Part shown: positions 23,768 to 33,148 of the stretch, piece after piece
Layout: each line of letters opens with the position of its first letter
Position numbering within the stretch: the first letter of the stretch is position 1
Origin: a virus
Length of the DNA: 38,450 nt
Virus record (IMG/VR): IMGVR_UViG_3300010371_000069
Coordinates: 1 to 38,450 of that record
Reading direction: 5' to 3' (one strand)
The notes under the pieces: model-generated
What the model was told of the DNA's origin: nothing
The model's database searches: none
Seen by the model: the letters and a program-made list of their open reading frames with translations, nothing else
Translations under genes and position numbers: made by a program

Positions 23768-25234
23768 GTGAGTTTCTTCACGCCGTTGTCGGCCGCTGCG
23801 ATCGACAACCTCCTTATCACGGAATTCGTTCAAGCGTATATGAATTTGGCCCCTGGGCAAGCGGTGCCATCGACGAACGTCGGCTCGACGCTTGGATCGG
23901 CATTCCGTGCGGTACGCACCCTCGCGCTGCAGTTACAGAATAACCAAAATGCTATCGAGAGTACCGCGCGCTTGCAGACGAGCGAAGGCGGGGACGTCGA
24001 CTCGTTTTGCCAGCAGTTTCTCGTGCCGCGCCTCGCGGCGTCGGCAGCACAAGGCTCCGTTACGTTCGCATGCGCCTCGCCGCCGCCGCAGCAGATCGTC
24101 ATCCCGGTTAACTCGGTCGTTCAGACGACCAGTGGCCTGCAGTACACCGTTATTGCCGACAATTCGCAGACGGGCTACAACGCAGGGCTGAATGGCTACG
24201 TCATCGCGGCGAATGCGAATCCCGCGACGGTGAACGCAACCGTTGTCTGCAACGAACCTGGCACGATCGGCAACGTTTCTGCCGGTGCGATCAACACGCT
24301 CGTCTCGGCGGGCGGCTCGCCTCTACCGGCGGTGCAATCCGTCACGAACGCTGCGGGCTTTACGAACGGCATCGACGACGAGCAAGACGATCCGTACAAG
24401 AATCGCTTCATGCTCAAGGAGTCGGGGCAGAACTCCGGTACCAACAACGCGATCGCGGCGGCGCTTCTTGGCATTCAACCGGGCCTCACCTACTCGATTG
24501 GCGATCTCCTAAGTTCGAGCGGACAGCTTCAGGTTGCGCCGCAGACCACGACGACCGCCGGCGTTGCGATGCCAGCCGTGAATGCGGCGGCAACGTTCCC
24601 CCTCACCGCGAGCAATGAGTTTCCCTTCGGTGCGTTCGTTGTGGTTTATGACGGTACGCGTGCGTTCTACGGCCAAGTCACGAACCTCGTGGACGCGACG
24701 CACGTTGCGATCACCAACCTCGCGACGCTGGTTGGCTCCGGCACGATGGCGAGCGGCGCGACCGTGTTGTTTGTTGGCTCGCTTGCGTACTTTGCGGCAG
24801 TCGTCAACGTGCTTGGCACGAATACCGGCGCGACGCCTGCGCTCATCGCAGCAGCAAACGCTGCCATCGGCGGCGTTGTGGCTGCGGGCACGACGTTCTG
24901 GGTGATCGGGCCGACGCTTGTGACGGTCACGCCCGCGGCGACGATTCATTTACCTTCGAGTGTCGATCCGAACGCTGCGCAAGCGGCGCTCAACGCGGCG
25001 GTCGAGACCTACATCAATAACATCGGTCTAGACCCCGCCGGGAATTCCACGATCTGCGCCCTCGGTAAAATCTATTCGGTGCTCTATACGACGATCGCAA
25101 CGCTGCCCGGTGTCGGCAACGGTGTTGCTAACGTCGATGGGCTCACGCTGAACGCAGGCACCGCGGACATCACGGCTACGTTTGCCCAGCAACTCGTTTG
25201 CGGCACGCCGGCCTTCACGTGCGTCACGCCCTAA
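23768..25234 (+). CDS. Baseplate J-like protein with inserted beta module
   Basis: A 488-residue protein read from GTG 23768 (GGAGG upstream). The N-terminal ~230 residues follow the baseplate J/gp47 pattern (FTPLSAAAIDNLLITEF; GSVTFACASPPPQQIVIPV; GTIGNVSAGAIN; DDEQDDPYKNRF). Residues ~262-340 interrupt it with a beta module (MPAVNAAATFPLTASNEFPF, FYGQVTNL, MASGATVLFVG) that recurs twice in the tail-fibre gene at 26273. The C-terminal part returns to the J pattern (INNIGLDPAGNSTICALGKI). It forms the wedge that holds the hub and triggers contraction. Confidence 0.8.
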   Translation: MSFFTPLSAAAIDNLLITEFVQAYMNLAPGQAVPSTNVGSTLGSAFRAVRTLALQLQNNQNAIESTARLQTSEGGDVDSFCQQFLVPRLAASAAQGSVTFACASPPPQQIVIPVNSVVQTTSGLQYTVIADNSQTGYNAGLNGYVIAANANPATVNATVVCNEPGTIGNVSAGAINTLVSAGGSPLPAVQSVTNAAGFTNGIDDEQDDPYKNRFMLKESGQNSGTNNAIAAALLGIQPGLTYSIGDLLSSSGQLQVAPQTTTTAGVAMPAVNAAATFPLTASNEFPFGAFVVVYDGTRAFYGQVTNLVDATHVAITNLATLVGSGTMASGATVLFVGSLAYFAAVVNVLGTNTGATPALIAAANAAIGGVVAAGTTFWVIGPTLVTVTPAATIHLPSSVDPNAAQAALNAAVETYINNIGLDPAGNSTICALGKIYSVLYTTIATLPGVGNGVANVDGLTLNAGTADITATFAQQLVCGTPAFTCVTP

Positions 25235-25249
25235 CGGAGATCAAAAACG

Positions 25250-26260
25250 ATGTTGGTCTTCACGGACGAGACGGGTATCAACCCGCTCCCCCCTGGCGTG
25301 CTCGTCACGGTATACCCCGCGGGCGCGCAGCAGGTCTCTGGCAACGTGCTCATTTCGGGATACACGCAACTCGGCGGCATCCTCAATGGCGACGTGGCTG
25401 GCGCTGTGCAATACGTTGCGACGTTCTACGGGACGCTCGCCCCGGAACTGCCGCAGGTGTTCTATGGCAACGCAAACCCCGGCCAGAACACGATCATCTC
25501 GGTTGACCAATACCGGTCGCCTTTTCTTTCACAGCAGGGCTATACGGAAGAAGCGCTGCGGCTCTACATCAACGGTTGGCTCGGTGATAGCGCACAAGCA
25601 GCCGGAGATCCGGCAAACGCGCTCTTTTCGGCATTCGCTTCGGCGCTCGGGGCGATCGATCTCGAACAGCAGCAGATTCTTGCCGCTGAACGAGTGCAAA
25701 CGTCCACGGGCTCTGCCCTCGACTCGTGGGCGTTTGACTTTTTCGGTCCCTATCTGCTTCGGTACATCGACGAGCCCGACGACGTCTATCTGAGTCGTAT
25801 CTACGCAGCCTTCGGACCGCGCGGGACGATCAATGCGATTCAGCAGGCAGTCACGCAGTTTTACGTCGCGACCGCAAATCAAGCGTTGCAGAAACTCATC
25901 GCTGAGAACCTTGCGCTCGATACGAAACTCGGTGCGCTCGACAATCTCGGCGCATTGAACAATATCATCACGCAAGCGGGCATCGCGCTTCCGGTCGTCA
26001 CGGTATGGGATGGTCGCACGCAGCCAGGGCTTGCAGCGCAGTACAATATCTATCCGCCGAAGTTCGTGATTGGCATTGGGTTTTCGGGCGGTCTCTCGGC
26101 GTGGTATCTCGACCATTCGGCTCTCGACATCGACACAGTCCTCATCGATGGAAACTTCGTTCAAACATCAACGACGCCACCTGACGCGCGTCTCGGCTTT
26201 CTTGTGAACTTTTTCAAGTGCACCGGACGCCAACCGTACTATCAGACCTACATCGTCTAG
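25250..26260 (+). CDS. Baseplate wedge protein, gp48/tail protein I-like
   Basis: A 336-residue protein after J, where myophages carry tail protein I or gp48. The N-terminal ~100 residues look like a beta domain (VLVTVYPAGAQQVSGNVLI), and the middle has the family's recognisable stretch TGSALDSWAFDFFGPYLLR, DDVYLSRIYAAFGPRGT. The C-terminal ~100 residues are beta/helix mixed. GGAGAT precedes ATG 25250. The N-terminal domain may have been added to a normal I-type protein. Confidence 0.7.
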   Translation: MLVFTDETGINPLPPGVLVTVYPAGAQQVSGNVLISGYTQLGGILNGDVAGAVQYVATFYGTLAPELPQVFYGNANPGQNTIISVDQYRSPFLSQQGYTEEALRLYINGWLGDSAQAAGDPANALFSAFASALGAIDLEQQQILAAERVQTSTGSALDSWAFDFFGPYLLRYIDEPDDVYLSRIYAAFGPRGTINAIQQAVTQFYVATANQALQKLIAENLALDTKLGALDNLGALNNIITQAGIALPVVTVWDGRTQPGLAAQYNIYPPKFVIGIGFSGGLSAWYLDHSALDIDTVLIDGNFVQTSTTPPDARLGFLVNFFKCTGRQPYYQTYIV

Positions 26261-26272
26261 CGAAAGGCCATC

Positions 26273-27943
26273 ATGGCGCAAAATACCGTGCCGGCGATTC
26301 GTCTTGCTTTTATTCAGGGCGAGATCGTCTCATATGCCGACATGCTCTCGGAGCAATCGGCAAACCGCGCCCAAATCGGCCGCGGGATCTATGCGCAGCA
26401 AGGTCTCTTCAACGCGCTCCCTAACGCTGGCGCGACGCCGCTTGTTGTAACCACGAACGGCACGATGAACATAACCGCGGGCGGCGCCGGTCAAATGGCG
26501 CTTGTGCAGGGTTTCTTTTGCGACGGCTGCCCAACGTCGTCGGTCTTCGCGGTTCCGGCTGCGCCTGGCAGCGGCACGCGCATCGATCTCATCGCCGTTC
26601 AGTACGCGCTCATCAACGTCGGTAGCGTCGCGCGTAACGTCAAGGATGGCTCTGGCAACATCACCTCACAGAATATCGCCGAGGACAACGACGGCGTCAT
26701 CTATCAGTACATTCAAGGCACCGTTGGCGGTGGCGTTCCATCGGCCCCGAGCGGTTGGGTATCCTTTGCCTCGGTAAGCGTTCCCTCCGGAACCGTTGCG
26801 ATCAACGTCGGCAACATCGCCTATCTCATGCCGACGATGAACTCGCAAGGCATCCAAGGTCTCACGGGTGCTACCGGTCCGCAAGGGCCAGCGGTCCCGC
26901 CGTTTACCGCAACGACGGCCGACTTCGTAATCCCAGCCGTAAATGCGGCCGTCACGATCGCAGTCGCGAACGGTGCCGCGTTTCCATCGCAGCAGCGCGT
27001 ACTTTTCGTATCTGCCGATACGACGAAGCAATTCTACGCAACGGTCACGGCTGGAGCGCTCACGACTTCGCCAACCGTAACGTGCACGCAGCTTGTAGCC
27101 GGCACGGTCGCTGGCGCTACGATGCCTTCCGGCGCGAGCATGATGATCTCCGGGCCTCTCGGCGCGACTGGTGCGACGGGCGCGACGGGCGCGACGGGCG
27201 CAACTGGCGCAACTGGCTCGCAAGGGCCGCAGGGCGTTGCCGGTCCGCAAGGTCCAACTGGCTCGCAAGGGCCGCAAGGCCTTACGGGTGCGACGGGCGC
27301 AACGGGTGCGACGGGCGCAACGGGTGCGCAAGGACCATCACCGCTCGCGCATACAACGAGCTCGGTGCAAATTCCGTCGATCGGAACGACCGTTTCAGTT
27401 CCCGTCGATCTTCCCGGAGCATATCCGACGGGCACGTACATCAATCTTTCGGACAATAGTAGCGCGATGTACGGATATGTTACTGTTGGTGGCTCATCGC
27501 CGCTCACCGTGAAATGCCTCAATCCCATCGCCGGAACCGTTGGCTCGGTCATTGGAAATGGCGCTACACTCTCGTTCGCCGGGCCGCCAGCATATCAAAT
27601 CGCTGTAGGCATGGCTTTGGTGAACGATGGAATCGGCGGAACGCCGAGCATCCCGTTGCCAGGGTATGGCAAGTGGCTCGTCAAGCTCGAATACGGTCTG
27701 ACGCAAACAGACAACAGCAACGGCCAGATCAACTGCTTTATCGCGGGCGGTACCGTCACCGTTTTTTCAACGAACGCAAACGGCACGGCAGCATTCAATT
27801 CGAACGCTTGGGTTCAAGTCTTGGCGAAATGTCGCGCCGACAACGATGCAAACGGCGCGCAGACCATCACGTTCAGCCTGACCATCGGTAGCGGCGCGTT
27901 CACACTTGGACCGTGGGTAATCACCGCAACCCGTTACGCATAG
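26273..27943 (+). CDS. Collagen-like tail fibre protein
   Basis: A 556-residue protein at the end of the baseplate genes. Residues 1-180 form an N-terminal baseplate-binding region. A short [11 protein letters not shown] follows, then the first beta module (~209-296, [20 protein letters not shown]), then about 60 residues of collagen-like Gly-x-y repeats (~296-358, mostly Gly-Ala-Thr), then a second copy of the module (~359-440) and a C-terminal beta domain. Collagen-like triplets trimerise fibres. The modules resemble the insert in the J-like protein. It likely contacts the host receptor. Confidence 0.8.
   Translation: MAQNTVPAIRLAFIQGEIVSYADMLSEQSANRAQIGRGIYAQQGLFNALPNAGATPLVVTTNGTMNITAGGAGQMALVQGFFCDGCPTSSVFAVPAAPGSGTRIDLIAVQYALINVGSVARNVKDGSGNITSQNIAEDNDGVIYQYIQGTVGGGVPSAPSGWVSFASVSVPSGTVAINVGNIAYLMPTMNSQGIQGLTGATGPQGPAVPPFTATTADFVIPAVNAAVTIAVANGAAFPSQQRVLFVSADTTKQFYATVTAGALTTSPTVTCTQLVAGTVAGATMPSGASMMISGPLGATGATGATGATGATGATGSQGPQGVAGPQGPTGSQGPQGLTGATGATGATGATGAQGPSPLAHTTSSVQIPSIGTTVSVPVDLPGAYPTGTYINLSDNSSAMYGYVTVGGSSPLTVKCLNPIAGTVGSVIGNGATLSFAGPPAYQIAVGMALVNDGIGGTPSIPLPGYGKWLVKLEYGLTQTDNSNGQINCFIAGGTVTVFSTNANGTAAFNSNAWVQVLAKCRADNDANGAQTITFSLTIGSGAFTLGPWVITATRYA
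27161..27330 (+). repeat. Collagen-like coding repeat
   Basis: Tandem 9-base units close to GCGACGGGC encode Gly-Ala-Thr triplets in two blocks (about 27161-27217 and 27287-27330), separated by Gly-Pro-Gln-type triplets. Units differ mostly at synonymous positions, consistent with slippage and expansion. This is not a CRISPR array: there are no spacers. Confidence 0.85.
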
Positions 27944-27955
27944 GGAGAAATTTTA

Positions 27956-30184
27956 GTGCGAAAGATCATGAGCGCCGCTCTCGCGGCGCTTTTCGTTGTC
28001 CTCTCGATCGCGCCAGCGTTCGCCGGAAGCCGCGTCATTTGGTATCCAAACCAGAACCCGACGGCCGAAGGGCTCAATAGCATTAGCCGCTTCACGCGCC
28101 TCGCGTTGGGAACGTGGATGCGCGATGCGGCTGGCTCGAATCTTTCAGCCGGCGGATTCTATACCGACCTTACTGTCGCACCCAACGGTGGCATGTTTGT
28201 TGCAGTCTCTCCGACAACCGCGAACACGCTTGGTGCGATCTATCAGCTCGCCGTCGACGACCCGAACCCGCTTCCGCAAGGCTCGTACACGCCCCAGCTT
28301 TCTTCTGATACGACGAAGGTTATGGTGCAGGCGTTGCAAAGCGGTCCTACCGGTTCGGTTGGCCCCATCACGGCCCCGTCTTCGGGCCTTTCGCAATACT
28401 ATCTCGTCGAAGCGCAAGTGCTCACGACTGACACTGTGCCAATACCGTTCACGTTTCTCGATACGCACGGTAACCCGTCATCGCTGACGCTGAATTCGGT
28501 GCGTCAAGATCAGATCGTTTATCAACTTAAGGCCGGAACGGCTGCCTCAAGCCCTTCGCAACCCACCGTCGATACGGGATGGATTGCGATCGCGTACGTG
28601 CTGGTGCCGAGCGGTACTTCGACGATCACGTCGGGGATGATCTCAGCGGTCCCGGCGTTTCAGGGCTTCGTTGTCAACGGTAGCAACGTCACGCTTTCCG
28701 GCCTCACGATCTCGTCTTTGTCGAGCGCTGGTTGCCTTCAGAACACCGGCGCTGGCGTTGTTATCTCGTTACCGTGTACGTCTGGTCTTGGTAGCGTTGT
28801 CGGAACGAGTCCCATCAACGCGTCGACGGTAAGCGGCACCGCAACCGTTTCATGTCCGACGTGCGCTTCGGGTGTTTCCGCATCGTCGCCACTGAGTGCG
28901 AGCATTTCGAGCAACCTCCTTACGATCGCGCTGACGGGTACCGTTCCGTTTGCAAACTTGCCTTCGATTCCGACGTCGACGTGCATTGGATTTTCCGGCA
29001 CGGCGTTTACGTCGCCGGGGTGTTTGACAGGTCTCACCGCGGGCACCGGGGTCTCCGTCGGTACGGGCGCTACCCCGAGCGTCGGCCTGTCGCACGGAGA
29101 CTACGCAGATCTCGCGAGCGCGCAAACCATTGCGGGCGTGAAGACGTTTTCGAGCGCGCCTGTCATGTCGGGCGCTTCTATCTCGGCGAACACGATCGGG
29201 CAAACGTCGGTCTCCAACGGTTACGTTGATCTCTCTTCGGCACAGACGATTGCAGGCGTTAAGACGTTCTCGAACGCTCCGGTACTTTCGGGCGCTTCAA
29301 TTACGTCGTCAACGGTCGCGGCGTCATCGCTCGCCGGTGGCATCGGCCAAACGCTCATCACGAACGGCTACACCGATCTATCATCGGCGCAAACCGTTGC
29401 CGGTGCGAAGACGTTCTCGAGCGCTCCGGTCATTTCGGCGGCCACCGCTTCGGGGCTTACCATGAACGGTCAGACGACCGGAGCATCATACCTTCACATC
29501 GCAAACACAGGCGGAAGCTCCTATATTGGTATGGACAGTAGCGCGGGAACCTCAATTTGCGGTAGCGAGACGGCATACTCGCTCGCCATGTGCTCGCCTT
29601 CGACTCCTATTGCGTTTTGGTATGGCTCGACTAAGATCGCGCAAATAACAATCTCTGGGATGGCGTTCCAAAATGGCTCCTCCGTCGATGGTAATGGCCA
29701 GTTTATCTCAAATTGGGCATTTGAAAATCTCGGGGCTACGCACAATTGGCAATGGGCGGTTGGTGCGTCTGACTCAAGCCAATTCCGCTACAACGGCACG
29801 ACCCAAGTCTCGTGGGACACGTCGGGCAATGTCACGGCGACGAACTACTTCACCGGATCGCGACGAGAGTGGAAGAAGAACATCACACCATTTCGATTCG
29901 ACGCACTCGATATTCTTGGTAGCACTGATTTCGCCGAGTACGACTGCAAATCAACGCGTTGCGGACCAACCGGATTGCATAAGGTCGGCATCATTGCAAA
30001 TGATTCTCCCGCTCAAATCTCAGGCAAGGACCACGATCACTACGATGCTTTTGCTCTTGCTGCGATCGACGGAGCCGCGATAGTTGAATTACATCGGCAA
30101 GTGCTCATTCTTTATGCAATTGTGGCAGCGCTGTCGATGTGGTGCATTGGCCTAACGATTGCGGCGGTGCGTCGCAATGCGTAA
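27956..30184 (+). CDS. Fibre-like protein with signal peptide, S74 chaperone domain and C-terminal membrane helix
   Basis: A 742-residue protein starting at GTG 27956 (GGGAGA upstream). Residues 1-23 are a Sec signal peptide (MRKIMSAALAALFVVLSIAP, then AFA). The middle is Ser/Thr/Gly-rich fibre with three copies of Y-x-D-L-x-S-A-Q-T-x-A-G-x-K-T-F-S. Near residue 635 SRREWKKNI is the start of an S74 (intramolecular chaperone) domain, with the catalytic Ser and downstream Lys, followed by VGIIAND and ALAAIDGAAIVELHRQ. The last ~25 residues form a membrane helix (VLILYAIVAALSMWCIGLTI). Phage tail fibres normally have no signal peptide, so export to the envelope or a host-surface role is possible. 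Confidence 0.8.
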   Translation: MRKIMSAALAALFVVLSIAPAFAGSRVIWYPNQNPTAEGLNSISRFTRLALGTWMRDAAGSNLSAGGFYTDLTVAPNGGMFVAVSPTTANTLGAIYQLAVDDPNPLPQGSYTPQLSSDTTKVMVQALQSGPTGSVGPITAPSSGLSQYYLVEAQVLTTDTVPIPFTFLDTHGNPSSLTLNSVRQDQIVYQLKAGTAASSPSQPTVDTGWIAIAYVLVPSGTSTITSGMISAVPAFQGFVVNGSNVTLSGLTISSLSSAGCLQNTGAGVVISLPCTSGLGSVVGTSPINASTVSGTATVSCPTCASGVSASSPLSASISSNLLTIALTGTVPFANLPSIPTSTCIGFSGTAFTSPGCLTGLTAGTGVSVGTGATPSVGLSHGDYADLASAQTIAGVKTFSSAPVMSGASISANTIGQTSVSNGYVDLSSAQTIAGVKTFSNAPVLSGASITSSTVAASSLAGGIGQTLITNGYTDLSSAQTVAGAKTFSSAPVISAATASGLTMNGQTTGASYLHIANTGGSSYIGMDSSAGTSICGSETAYSLAMCSPSTPIAFWYGSTKIAQITISGMAFQNGSSVDGNGQFISNWAFENLGATHNWQWAVGASDSSQFRYNGTTQVSWDTSGNVTATNYFTGSRREWKKNITPFRFDALDILGSTDFAEYDCKSTRCGPTGLHKVGIIANDSPAQISGKDHDHYDAFALAAIDGAAIVELHRQVLILYAIVAALSMWCIGLTIAAVRRNA
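29102..29445 (+). repeat. Three imperfect repeats in the fibre gene
   Basis: Copies begin near 29102, 29222 and 29369; each encodes Y-x-D-L-x-S-A-Q-T followed by A-G-x-K-T-F-S-x-A-P-V. Spacing is about 120 to 147 bases. Such repeats are common in phage fibre shafts. Confidence 0.8.
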
Positions 30185-30908
30185 GAAACTGGCCGTTCTC
30201 TTCGCGATAGTGGTTGTGTTGATCGCAACAGTTCCGGCCGCCAATCGGGCGATCGACTACACGACGCTCGTGGCGAATCAAAGCGGTAACTTCACGTGGG
30301 CGACGACGGCACCTACCGGATCGAGCCAACTCGTCACTGCCGCTCGGTATCGCGCGCTCGTTGTAAATGCAACGCCCGGATCCTGCCCGCTTGTTGGTGC
30401 GACGGGCTCACGGATCGTTGATTGGAATGCCGTAGTTTCTTGTGCATCGTCGCATACGGCGTCGCTTCAAAGTGAGGGTGTAAGCGGCAACTACAGTACG
30501 ATCTATTACACGTCGACATTCGACTCCGGGACTGGTGAATACATTTGCCACGGCCCGTTCGGGAGCGATTCATATAGCGGATCGCCGATTACACTTCCGG
30601 CTGGTACGGTCGCTCCAAGCGGAAGTACGCCTCTGGCACTCACATTATCGTCGATAACCTACCCAGGCTCAACGTCGATCACGGTGCAACTGAAAAACCC
30701 GGCTGGTACGGCCGTGCAAACCTGGTCAACGATTTCAACCTCGTCCTGGAGTTCCGGCAATTACACAACGGCTGGCGCGGCCGGCGCGTGGTCGTGGGTT
30801 ATCACCGATAACGGGGGTAGCGGCGACGGAACATGCGATCCAGGCACCGGCGCTTCAGGCGGCGGAACGCAGATGACGTTCTCCGGAACTGCGACCTGGT
30901 ATCAGTGA
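30177..30908 (+). CDS. Exported Ser/Thr-rich protein
   Basis: A 243-residue protein starting at ATG 30177 inside the end of the S74 gene (eight-base overlap). The N-terminus is a clear Sec signal (MRKKLAVLFAIVVVLIATVP), similar to its neighbour's MRK- start. The mature part is Ser/Thr/Gly/Trp-rich and beta-like (SGNFTWATTAPTGSSQ, and a C-terminal domain with TYPGSTSITVQLKNPAGTAV). The latter resembles the proprotein-convertase-P or jelly-roll type of surface domain, without certainty. It ends convergently with the small membrane gene at 30902. It could be a surface adhesin or fibre tip. Confidence 0.65.
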   Translation: MRKKLAVLFAIVVVLIATVPAANRAIDYTTLVANQSGNFTWATTAPTGSSQLVTAARYRALVVNATPGSCPLVGATGSRIVDWNAVVSCASSHTASLQSEGVSGNYSTIYYTSTFDSGTGEYICHGPFGSDSYSGSPITLPAGTVAPSGSTPLALTLSSITYPGSTSITVQLKNPAGTAVQTWSTISTSSWSSGNYTTAGAAGAWSWVITDNGGSGDGTCDPGTGASGGGTQMTFSGTATWYQ

Positions 30909-31051
30909 AAGATAGAGAACAGGGTGAAGAGCATTCTTAGTGTGAGAAATATGAGGACGATCGCTAAGATACCATAAGCAATCCGAAAGGACGCGAGCAG
31001 GACTTGACCTAGTGCCGCGAACAGGCTCGGTCCCTTCGGATTGGGCTCCAT
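30902..31051 (-). CDS. 49-residue membrane protein
   Basis: A short ORF on the minus strand starting at ATG 31051, immediately after the TAG (31052-31054) of the lipoprotein gene, and ending at TGA inside the 3' end of the 30177 gene. The product has a Pro/Asn/Gly-containing N-terminus and then a nearly continuous hydrophobic stretch (FRIAYGILAIVLIFLTL) with room for one membrane helix, possibly two. Tight spacing suggests co-expression with the lipoprotein. Confidence 0.55.
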   Translation of the reverse strand: MEPNPKGPSLFAALGQVLLASFRIAYGILAIVLIFLTLRMLFTLFSIFH

Positions 31052-31996
31052 CTAAAACGCAAACCCGCTTACACCGGCGACCTGATACGGTCCAAAAATA
31101 TCGGTGTACGTGCAAACGCCTTGCCCGACGTTTGGACCTGCTTCGGTAATGGGCGCGAACTTCACGAGCACGCCCGCTGCGGTTTGGAAAATAAACGTAG
31201 CCGTTTCTCCCGATACGTCGCAGAGATGCACGTCGCGAATGGTCGTAACTGCGTTCGCGGCGACATAATCGGCGCTCGTCACTTGATCGATAGTCTTATT
31301 TACCTCAACGATTCCATGCGGTGCGCTTAGCGCACTCGTTGTTTGTGACGTATCGATCGATAGGTCAGGAGAAGAAGGCGCCGGCGTTGCACCAGCGGTC
31401 GTAAAGTCGAGTCCGCTCGGAGCATTGTAGCTGCTACCCGATGCGGTGCTGACACCAAGCCCCGGATAGGTATCGGCTGTAAGATTGACACTTTGACCGC
31501 CTGCGGAAAGAGTCACCGTAGTTTGGCCTGCAGCAGGCGGTGCGCCAACGCTCTCTGCACCGATGTTCGTTTTCGTTCCGGCGGTATCTCCCGGCGCTGG
31601 AACAGATCCAAGAAATTGGAGCGCTGCACCCGTTTGCGAGAATGATGGCGTTGGTAGTGGATTCGGAAGTGTGCCGCCGTTCGAAGTGTCGAGATACGCG
31701 ACGGCTTGATATGTGATCGTTGGGTTAAAGTTCGTCGGAACGTATGAGTCCGCAACGATGAACGTGGCGAACGGGATGAGTGATCCGGTAAGAATTGGGT
31801 CAGTCAACGGACGAACCGACAACGCTTGCGAGTGAACGTGCGCGTTAGCCTTAGGGCCTCCCGTTTGCGCGAAGCCCGCAGCAAGTTTTGCTGCAGCCGG
31901 TGCGCTTGTCGGCGGAGCAACCGTACCGCCTCCGCCACCACCACCGCAAGCTGCGAGTCCAGCGGCGAGCGTTGCCGCTGCAAGAAACTTTTTCAT
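31052..31996 (-). CDS. Predicted lipoprotein
   Basis: A 314-residue protein on the minus strand, ATG at 31996 with GAGGT upstream. The signal peptide ends in a lipobox L14-A15-A16-C17, followed by seven glycines and an Ala/Pro linker, so the mature protein would be lipid-anchored and exposed. The rest is beta-rich and Thr/Ser/Gly-rich (LTADTYPGLGVSTASGSS), without a recognised domain. A longer upstream frame extends to 32428 but is a shadow of the 32126 gene. With the 49-residue gene downstream it forms a separate transcription unit, a likely moron that alters the lysogen's surface, for example superinfection exclusion. This role is inferred. Confidence 0.75.
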   Translation of the reverse strand: MKKFLAAATLAAGLAACGGGGGGGTVAPPTSAPAAAKLAAGFAQTGGPKANAHVHSQALSVRPLTDPILTGSLIPFATFIVADSYVPTNFNPTITYQAVAYLDTSNGGTLPNPLPTPSFSQTGAALQFLGSVPAPGDTAGTKTNIGAESVGAPPAAGQTTVTLSAGGQSVNLTADTYPGLGVSTASGSSYNAPSGLDFTTAGATPAPSSPDLSIDTSQTTSALSAPHGIVEVNKTIDQVTSADYVAANAVTTIRDVHLCDVSGETATFIFQTAAGVLVKFAPITEAGPNVGQGVCTYTDIFGPYQVAGVSGFAF

Positions 31997-32125
31997 CGTT
32001 ACCTCAAGAGCGCGGACTGTTTGCGCTCGCCTTTCTGTTGATAGTGTACTCCTTCCGCTTCGGCGTGGGGAAAATTCAAATGCGTATAGTCCACCTGGCC
32101 CATCTTCAAGGAGCGTGCGTTCATA

Positions 32126-32551
32126 ATGGGAGCCGAAATTCCGGGCCGCATGGCCGATAGCGCACTCGGGATTCTGGACGCGATGCGTCAATGGGTAGCC
32201 GAGCCGCTTGAGCGGCAGATGGCATCCCTCGAAACACAGATCCGCGATCAACAGGTGCAGACCCGCGAGCAGCTTGCGGCCATGCGCGAGGACTTCCGTG
32301 CCGCCCTTACGGCCATGAGCGACCCACAAACCGGCTACGTCCCTCGTTCTGAAATCAATCTGCTTATGGACGGGATGAAGCAGACGATCAATTCGTTCAT
32401 TGCCTCCGTCAACGAGCAACGGGAGCAAGATTCAAAACGCGAGGCGGAGCGCATACGTGGGACCCGCTGGCTCATTGGTATCACGCTCGGCGTAGCTACG
32501 GTGATCGCTACGCTCATTTCCGCTTTTTCGCCGCTCGTTCATCACCCATAG
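32126..32551 (+). CDS. Coiled-coil protein with C-terminal membrane helix (lysis-associated)
   Basis: A 141-residue protein just before the lysozyme. Residues ~28-65 and 75-108 are charged coiled coil (LERQMASLETQIRDQQVQ, SFIASVNEQREQ), and residues ~112-133 are a membrane helix (RWLIGITLGVATVIATLISA). This layout resembles XhlA-type hemolysin/holin-associated proteins. AAGGAG lies twelve bases upstream of ATG 32126. It could help membrane lesion formation; it is not an Rz-type spanin because its helix is at the C-terminus. Confidence 0.6.
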   Translation: MGAEIPGRMADSALGILDAMRQWVAEPLERQMASLETQIRDQQVQTREQLAAMREDFRAALTAMSDPQTGYVPRSEINLLMDGMKQTINSFIASVNEQREQDSKREAERIRGTRWLIGITLGVATVIATLISAFSPLVHHP

Positions 32552-32563
32552 GGAGATTTAAGT

Positions 32564-33148
32564 ATGGACTACGCACAGCGCGTCTCGTTTATCGACGAGG
32601 TGCGGCGCCGCATTGGCGATGACGAAGGCGACGACCTGAAAGCCTATCGCGACTCGCTGGGCATCGAGACGATCGGTGTTGGTTTTAATTTAACCCGTTC
32701 CGACGCGCGCGATGCGCTGGCTAAGTGCGGGGTCACCGACGTCGACGGCGTAATGAACGGCACCACGGCCTTGACGCCTGCGCAAGATGCTGCGCTTTTT
32801 GAATACTCGTTCGCTCCGATCGAGAGCGAAGCGCGCGCATCGCTTGCGACCGGGATATACGACTCGATGACCGACGCACGCCGCTTCACGATCTGCGACT
32901 TAGTTTATAACCTCGGAAACGCCGGCTGGAACGACTTCACGAATACCCGCGCGCTACTGAACGAAGCGCAGGCCGCGAAAAACGCTGGCCAAGCGTCGGC
33001 GCACGCCCTCTTCGTGCTCGCAGCCGAGCATCTTGAAGAATCCGACTGGTATAACCAAGTTGGCCTAAGAGCAAAGCGCAACGTCGCCATGATCCGCTCC
33101 GGCGTGTGGGTTTCACCCACGGGAGACGGTTCCGACGCGCCGTCGTGA
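32564..33148 (+). CDS. Lysozyme (GH24, T4-like endolysin)
   Basis: A 194-residue muramidase that cuts the peptidoglycan sugar backbone for lysis. The catalytic triad of T4-type lysozymes is present with the correct spacing: E21, D30 and T36 in DEGDDLKAYRDSLG then ETIGVGFN. VYNLGNAGWNDFTNTR matches the conserved helix region further on. There is no signal peptide, so it depends on a holin. GGGAGA precedes ATG 32564. The C-terminal ~15 residues are a short hydrophilic tail. Confidence 0.9.
   Translation: MDYAQRVSFIDEVRRRIGDDEGDDLKAYRDSLGIETIGVGFNLTRSDARDALAKCGVTDVDGVMNGTTALTPAQDAALFEYSFAPIESEARASLATGIYDSMTDARRFTICDLVYNLGNAGWNDFTNTRALLNEAQAAKNAGQASAHALFVLAAEHLEESDWYNQVGLRAKRNVAMIRSGVWVSPTGDGSDAPS

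Noticed and set aside
27161-27330. CRISPR-like direct repeats
   Set aside because: The units are contiguous 9-base codon repeats encoding Gly-Ala-Thr, with no spacers.
31997-32428. Upstream extension of the lipoprotein frame
   Set aside because: The signal peptide and GAGGT-ATG at 31996 fix the start; the rest is antisense to the 32126 gene.
32126-32551. Rz-type inner-membrane spanin
   Set aside because: Spanins have an N-terminal helix; here it is at the C-terminus, which fits XhlA-like proteins better.
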